Positions 13,115-17,155 of a stretch of 17,155 nt of DNA are shown here, piece by piece. The stretch comes from Pseudomonadota bacterium (lineage in GTDB: Bacteria > Pseudomonadota > Gammaproteobacteria > Burkholderiales > Burkholderiaceae_C). Each line of letters opens with the position of its first letter. Within the stretch, counting starts at the first letter, position 1. The translations under genes were made by a program, and so were the position numbers. The notes below the pieces were generated by a model, which saw only the letters and a program-made list of their open reading frames with translations, was not told the DNA's origin and did no database searches. The stretch covers positions 1-17,155 of the forward strand of contig JAEWPH010000296.1 in assembly GCA_023460715.1 (NCBI GenBank). Reading direction: 5' to 3'.

Positions 13115-14872
13115 ATGAGCACCGAACCTGTGGCCGGCCGCGTGGCCGGCTGGGGCCGCCGCCTGCGCCTTGGCGCCGGCCTGGCGGCCCTCGCCACCTT
13201 GCTGGCGGGCTGCGCAGCCCCCATGAACGCCCGCGAGGACGCGGCCTTCCACAGCCACGGCTATGCGGCGGACCGGCCCACCGTGCGGCCGGTGCGTTCG
13301 TTCTCGAGCTTCTCGGATTCGCTGATGTGCATGGACCACCTGTTCCGCGAGGCACAGCTGCCCACCACCCTCATCACCAGCAAGCAGATCCCCGACTTCT
13401 CCGGCCGCGTGGCCGTGGCGACCAAGGACATGGTGATCACCGCGCTGTCGCAGATGTCCCGCCTGTCCAACGCCTTCCGCTACGTGGACTACGAGGTGGA
13501 CATCGCCCGCCAGGACACGGTGCAGAACCTCACCACCATTCTGCTCAACAACAACCAGATCCAGCTGCAGCGCCCGGCCCTGTACGTGTCGGGCGCTGTG
13601 GCGTTCGTGGACCAGAACGTCATCCGCAACAACATGGATATCGGCACCTCCGCCTCGCGGCTGGAAACAGGCTACAGCCGCACGCGCAACGCCACCGTGA
13701 TCGGGCTGGAGATGCACCTGGGCGACTTCCGCAGCCGCACCATCATCCCGGGGCTGGACTCGGCCAACGAGATCGTCATCGGCAACGGCGGCCAGGGGCT
13801 GGACCTGGCCGGCCGCATCGGCAGCTACGGCGTGCAGTTCACCGTGGGCCGCGACTATGCCCAGGGCTCCGGCCCCGCCGTGCGCACGCTGGTGGAGCTG
13901 GCCATGATCGAGCTGGTGGGCAAGTGGGCCCGCCTGCCCTACTGGCAGTGCCTCACGCTGGAGCAGAACCATCCGGACTTCCAGCGTCAGCTGCGCGACT
14001 GGTATGACGAGGGCGATGCCACGGTACAGCGCCGCCTGGTGCGCAGTTCGCTTGCCACGCAGGGCTACCGCGTCGCCAGCGAACAGGACTGGGACCGCAA
14101 CGCCGTGCAGACGCGCGGAGCCATCGCCCGCTACCAGGCCGACCAGGGCATGGTCGTCACCGGTGTGGTGGACTTCGCCACCTACGAGCGCGCGCTGCGC
14201 AGCTTCGTCGGCCTGGGGCCGGACGGCAAGCTGGTGCGCGTGGGCTGGGAGCCCCAGTCCGCCCAGCCGGCCGCCACGGCAGCCACCGCCGCGCAGACTG
14301 GCGCCACGGTGGCCTATGGCGCGCCGCCCGAACCGCGCACCATCGATCTGCAGATCGAGAACATCCTGATCGACCGCAAGGCCTTCGAGGTGGGTGAGCA
14401 GATCTTCCTGTCGGCCACGGTGTCTCGGGCCTCCTACCTGTCGTGCTACATGGGCAGCGCCAATGGCACGGTGATCCGCCTGCTGCCCAACGCCACCAAC
14501 AGCTCGGGCTGGGTGTCCGCCCGCCAGGCCGTGCGCATTCCCGACTGGATGAGCCCCAACCCCGGCTTCGTGATGGACGCTGGCAGCCCGGGCACCGAAG
14601 GTGTGGCCTGCTTCGCCACCGACGAAGACGCCGTGGCCCGCCTGCCCGAAGCATTGCGCGGACCGGCCTTCAAGCCCGTGGCGGGCTACCCCACACTGGA
14701 GAGCGTGAATGTGGCGATAGCCCAGGCGCTGGGCGCAGACCAGTACACCGGCAACGCGATGTACTGGAACGTGGTGCCGCGCCGTGCGCCGCCGCCGCCG
14801 CCGGCATCGGCACCGGCCCCGGCCGGCAACGCGGGCAACGCCGGCAGCGGCAATGCCGGCGGTCGCAAGTAG
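13115..14872 (+). CDS. CsgG/HfaB-family secretion channel lipoprotein with PGB-like and DUF4384-like domains
   Basis: Probable outer-membrane secretion pore for the operon's small proteins. The 585-residue precursor has a lipoprotein signal ending LAGC, lipidated at Cys33. Residues about 60-285 match the CsgG/HfaB fold order: SDSLMCMDHLF, then SKQIPDFSGRV, ALYVSGAVAFVDQN, RNATVIGLEMHLGDF and VRTLVELAMIELVGKWARLP. Next, about 303-365, comes a peptidoglycan-binding-like module (LATQGY...AIARYQADQGMVVTGVVDFATYERAL). An Ala-rich linker leads to a DUF4384-like domain (about 408-555) with FEVGEQIFLSATVSRASYL and GTVIRLLPN. A Pro/Ala then Gly/Asn tail ends the protein. CsgG itself is about 277 residues, so this is a large fusion. 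ATG 13115 is chosen because GAGGGGG lies 6 nt upstream; ATG 13109 directly abuts that site. CsgG belongs with curli, HfaB with the Caulobacter holdfast; I cannot choose between them. Confidence 0.82.
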   Translation: MSTEPVAGRVAGWGRRLRLGAGLAALATLLAGCAAPMNAREDAAFHSHGYAADRPTVRPVRSFSSFSDSLMCMDHLFREAQLPTTLITSKQIPDFSGRVAVATKDMVITALSQMSRLSNAFRYVDYEVDIARQDTVQNLTTILLNNNQIQLQRPALYVSGAVAFVDQNVIRNNMDIGTSASRLETGYSRTRNATVIGLEMHLGDFRSRTIIPGLDSANEIVIGNGGQGLDLAGRIGSYGVQFTVGRDYAQGSGPAVRTLVELAMIELVGKWARLPYWQCLTLEQNHPDFQRQLRDWYDEGDATVQRRLVRSSLATQGYRVASEQDWDRNAVQTRGAIARYQADQGMVVTGVVDFATYERALRSFVGLGPDGKLVRVGWEPQSAQPAATAATAAQTGATVAYGAPPEPRTIDLQIENILIDRKAFEVGEQIFLSATVSRASYLSCYMGSANGTVIRLLPNATNSSGWVSARQAVRIPDWMSPNPGFVMDAGSPGTEGVACFATDEDAVARLPEALRGPAFKPVAGYPTLESVNVAIAQALGADQYTGNAMYWNVVPRRAPPPPPASAPAPAGNAGNAGSGNAGGRK

Positions 14873-14910
14873 GCCGGATCCACCGCGCCCACCGACTGAC
14901 CGGAGCCGCC

Positions 14911-16209
14911 ATGAACCGCCTGCCGCCATCCCGAGCCGCCGGCCGGCCCCGCGCCGATGGGGCTGGCCTGGCCGGGGTGTTGCTGTGCCAGGGCCTGTGC
15001 ACGCCGGGTGCCGCCCTGGCCTGGTCACAGGCCCACGCACAGACGGGGCCGATCCTCGGCGACCAGAGCCGCCCTGCCCCCATCACCCAGCCGCATGCCG
15101 GCATACAGGCGCCGGCCATGGAGCCGGTGAGCGCCACGGAGCAAGCGCTGCAGCGCCTGCGTGCGCAGGCCGGCGGCGGCGGCAGCGGCGGCCAGGCGTT
15201 GCCCGGTGCGCCCACTGACGCCGGTGCCGCCACCCGCGCACAGCCGCGTCACGCCATGCGGCCACCGCGCGCCGGCGCCACAGACACCTCCGCACGCGAC
15301 GCCGCCTGGCTGCTGGGTCTGCTGGCCCTGCACGGCATCGCCATGCCGGCCGATCCTGCGCAGGCGCAGCAGTGGTTCGACAAGGCCCGCCAGGCAGGGC
15401 ACCCCCTGGCGCCCGCGGGCCTGGCCTGGTGCGCCATCGACGGCTGCACGACCGCCCCCAACCCGGCAGCGGCCCGCCCCTGGATTGCGCAGCTGCGCGC
15501 CGCCGACCCGGCGCGTGCCCTGTACCTGGAATGGTGGGTGGCGACGCGGCTGGCACCGCTGCCGCGTTCCGAGCCCCACTCGCTTCCCGGACCCGGACCC
15601 GGACCGGGGCGCGATGCGGCGACGGGCGCGCAGCCATACCACGCCCTGCTCCTTCGCGCCGCGCAGGCCGGCAGCGCTGGGGCATTGACCGAGCTGGGCC
15701 TGGAGAACGTGGCCCAGGGCCAGTTGCAACCGGCGCTGGAACGCTTTCGCGCAGCGGCCGAACGATCACCCGCGGCTGCCGGCAATGCACGGCGGCTGGC
15801 CAGCCAGCTGCAGGGCGAGGACCCGGTGCGGCCAGGCGCCGGCGCCTCCGCCACGGGGCGCACCTCGGCCGGACAGTTCTTCGCCCAGGCGCTGCTCTAC
15901 CACCGGGGCGAAGGCGTGCCCTCCAACTACGCCGAAGCCATCCGCCTGTACCAGGTGGCGGCGGCCAGCGGCAGCGCACCCGCCCGGCGCATGCTGGAGC
16001 TGATCTATTCGCGTCCCGCACCCGATGGCACGGTGGACATCGGCTGGATGCAGCAACTCGCGCAGTTCGACGTGACCCGCCCCGGCAGCCTGCGGCCCGC
16101 CCTGCCCGCGCCCGGCCCGCAGCCGTTCTCGCGCGACCCCACGCCGCTTTACGACCTGGTTCCACCGGTCTGGCGCGACCTGGGGCCCGCCTCCGGGCCG
16201 ATGCGCTGA
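14911..16209 (+). CDS. exported Sel1/TPR-like repeat protein of the curli-like operon
   Basis: A 432-residue protein with a likely signal peptide: arginines in the first 15 residues, a hydrophobic stretch (about 19-38) and AHAQT as a likely cleavage region (about 41-45). A long Gly/Ala/Pro-rich region (about 46-125) follows. Helical Sel1-like repeats are visible at about 127-165 (AAWLLGLLALHG...QAQQWFDKARQAGH) and 319-365 (GQFFAQALLYHRGEGVPSNYAEAIRLYQVAAASGSAPARR), with weaker TPR-like helices at about 240-290. Such repeats bind other proteins, so a periplasmic scaffold or assembly factor is plausible. A Pro-Gly run (226-233) is encoded by CCCGGA hexamers. ATG 14911 has CGGAG 5 nt upstream; it lies 38 nt after the channel gene. 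It is the last gene of the operon. The frame is open far upstream, inside the channel gene, but that part is out-of-frame shadow. Confidence 0.72.
   Translation: MNRLPPSRAAGRPRADGAGLAGVLLCQGLCTPGAALAWSQAHAQTGPILGDQSRPAPITQPHAGIQAPAMEPVSATEQALQRLRAQAGGGGSGGQALPGAPTDAGAATRAQPRHAMRPPRAGATDTSARDAAWLLGLLALHGIAMPADPAQAQQWFDKARQAGHPLAPAGLAWCAIDGCTTAPNPAAARPWIAQLRAADPARALYLEWWVATRLAPLPRSEPHSLPGPGPGPGRDAATGAQPYHALLLRAAQAGSAGALTELGLENVAQGQLQPALERFRAAAERSPAAAGNARRLASQLQGEDPVRPGAGASATGRTSAGQFFAQALLYHRGEGVPSNYAEAIRLYQVAAASGSAPARRMLELIYSRPAPDGTVDIGWMQQLAQFDVTRPGSLRPALPAPGPQPFSRDPTPLYDLVPPVWRDLGPASGPMR
15586..15605 (+). repeat. CCCGGA hexanucleotide run
   Basis: Three tandem CCCGGA units plus a partial fourth encode Pro-Gly repeats in frame. 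The flanking CCGGGG can pair back to CCCGG. Hexamer units keep the frame, so copy-number change would only alter linker length. Confidence 0.5.
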
Positions 16210-16374
16210 CTCCTGGCTGCATTGGAGGCACCGGAGGAACGCGGAAGCAGGCAGCTAAGGAACGGCATTGACCCTCAGGTCGTTGGGACTGCTTGCGGCA
16301 GCGGACACGGACGAAAATCCAATAACGCAGATTCGGAAAAAACCAGAGATCTGACGCATGAGTCGGAGTCTTAT

Positions 16375-16393
16375 AACCCCCGTTCCGGGTTTT
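16375..16393 (+). terminator. weak candidate terminator after the curli-like operon
   Basis: AACCC (16375-16379) pairs with GGGTT (16387-16391) over a 7-nt loop, followed by only two further T residues. It lies in the 275-nt gap between the Sel1-like gene and the convergent dnaE2. It is the only terminator-like structure seen there, and is poor. Confidence 0.3.
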
Positions 16394-16484
16394 GGTTCAT
16401 CCATGGCGTAGTTGCGGCGCGAACGAAGCCTCCGTGAAGTTCCGCAGCAGCCTTGCATGAAGGGCATGCCTGCCTGCCCGTACC

Positions 16485-17155
16485 TCAGTGGAAATCGCGG
16501 CTGCCGTCCAGCGCGCCACCCAGCCGGCCGAGCCACGGCGTCAGGTCCTTGAAGCGCTGGGCGATCAGGTGGCGGACGGCGGTGGGTGCGCCCTCCCCGC
16601 CTCCATCGCCTGCCTCCCCCCCGCCACTGCTGCGCGGCGACACGTTGCACTGCCAGATGCCTTCCACCGCCAGCAGCCGGGAGCGCAGCAGCGGCACGCG
16701 CCAGGTATCCACCAGGGCAGGCCAGACGATCACGTTGACCGGGCCGGTCTCGTCCTCCAGCGAGACGAACATCGTGCCGTTGGCGCTGCCCGGCCGCTGG
16801 CGCACTGTGACGATGCCGCAGGCGCGCACGCGGCGCCCGTGCGGCGTGGCCTGCAACTGCAAGGCGGACAACAGCTTCCAGCGCTCCAGGCGCGGGCGCA
16901 GCAGGGCCAGTGGATGGCGCCGCAGGCTGAAGCCGGTGCTGGCGTAGTCGAACAGGATCTCTTCGCCCTCGGGCGCCTCGGGCAGGGCCAGCGCGGGCTC
17001 GTCCACCGGGGCATCGCGCAGCAGCGGCGGTGCGCGCAGCTGCGCGGCGGCGTCCCAGACCTGCTGGCGGCGGTGGCCCGACAAGGCCCGCAGCGCATCG
17101 GCGGTGGCCAGCGCCTGCAGGTCTGCCGGCTCCAGCCGGGCGCGCAGGGCCAGGT
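16485..17155 (-). CDS. dnaE2: error-prone DNA polymerase DnaE2, C-terminal part
   Basis: The C-terminal ~222 residues of DnaE2, the DnaE-like polymerase that works with ImuA and ImuB in damage-induced translesion synthesis and mutagenesis. The frame stays open to the window edge, so the gene's 5' part lies outside. Visible features are ALRALSGHRRQQVW near the edge, then EGEEILFDYASTGFSLRRHP and the OB-fold region VRACGIVTVRQRPGSANGTM followed by VSLEDETGPVNVIVWP. A Gly/Glu-rich insertion (SSGGGEAGDGGGEGAP) precedes the terminal VRHLIAQRFKDLTPWLGRL and ends SRDFH. These are typical DnaE2 endings, and OB-region plus SRDFH end separate it from DnaE1. In many proteobacteria imuA and imuB precede dnaE2, so they may lie beyond the right edge. 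It is the last gene of its unit and converges with the curli-like operon. Confidence 0.92.
   Translation of the reverse strand, partial: LALRARLEPADLQALATADALRALSGHRRQQVWDAAAQLRAPPLLRDAPVDEPALALPEAPEGEEILFDYASTGFSLRRHPLALLRPRLERWKLLSALQLQATPHGRRVRACGIVTVRQRPGSANGTMFVSLEDETGPVNVIVWPALVDTWRVPLLRSRLLAVEGIWQCNVSPRSSGGGEAGDGGGEGAPTAVRHLIAQRFKDLTPWLGRLGGALDGSRDFH

Noticed and set aside
13025..15040. Minus-strand 671-codon frame opposite the channel gene
   Set aside because: Antisense shadow of a GC-rich gene; no signal peptide or domain pattern, and the + strand has a lipobox and CsgG-type motifs.
16255..16404. 49-residue minus-strand ORF (starts MDEPKPGTGV) downstream of dnaE2
   Set aside because: No ribosome site and no recognised family; cannot be supported without homologues.
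1..17155. CRISPR arrays, IS elements, integrase or attachment sites
   Set aside because: None seen: no regularly spaced repeats, no transposase or integrase-like protein. The tRNA-Gly gene has no duplicated 3' end that I could find nearby.

Overview
The window is GC-rich (roughly 70% by eye) and reads like a chromosome segment of a betaproteobacterium, most likely Burkholderiales/Comamonadaceae (Acidovorax-like). This rests on protein style (CitMHS carrier, AsmA protein, DnaE2, CRIGERS-type rhodanese), on a tRNA-Gly(CCC) with encoded CCA, and on two intergenic segments resembling, from memory, a palindromic repeat dispersed in Comamonadaceae. No IS element, phage gene, rRNA or CRISPR array was seen.

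Layout. (1) 1-2000: a gene-poor left edge, then a CitMHS-family divalent metal-citrate carrier (+), whose start overlaps a 12-codon upstream ORF, and a strong hairpin terminator shared with the convergent next gene. (2) 2001-5709 (-): an apparently circularly permuted ROK-type sugar kinase-like protein; a YeeE/YedE-type thiosulfate importer; a periplasmic two-domain rhodanese. The last two form a small sulfur module with a terminator between them. (3) 5859-7083 (-): tRNA-Gly(CCC) with its terminator and an RluA-type pseudouridine synthase that may be made from a leaderless mRNA. (4) 7314-9713 (+): an AsmA-family envelope protein with an Ala/Pro-rich insertion. (5) 9746-11424 (-): a NarL/LuxR-type response regulator and a small histidine kinase. 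(6) 11425-12020: an AT-rich (about 45% GC) divergent control region. (7) 12021-16209 (+): four co-oriented genes that I read as a curli/holdfast-like fibre secretion locus. (8) 16485-17155 (-): the 3' end of dnaE2.

The most interesting part is 9746-16209. The first + gene encodes a small secreted protein with a Gly/Asn-rich mature N-terminus like the CsgG-targeting segment of curlin CsgA, followed by three imperfect repeats of about 38 residues with conserved Q, N and A positions. The second encodes another small exported protein that also ends in Cys-Asn. The third is a lipoprotein with a CsgG/HfaB-like pore domain fused to a peptidoglycan-binding-like domain and a DUF4384-like domain. The fourth is an exported Sel1/TPR-like protein. 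No CsgB, CsgE, CsgF or HfaD homologue is recognisable. The divergent LuxR-type two-component system is the obvious candidate regulator. The assignment to a fibre secretion system is inference from domain architecture and gene order; individual domain calls were made by eye.
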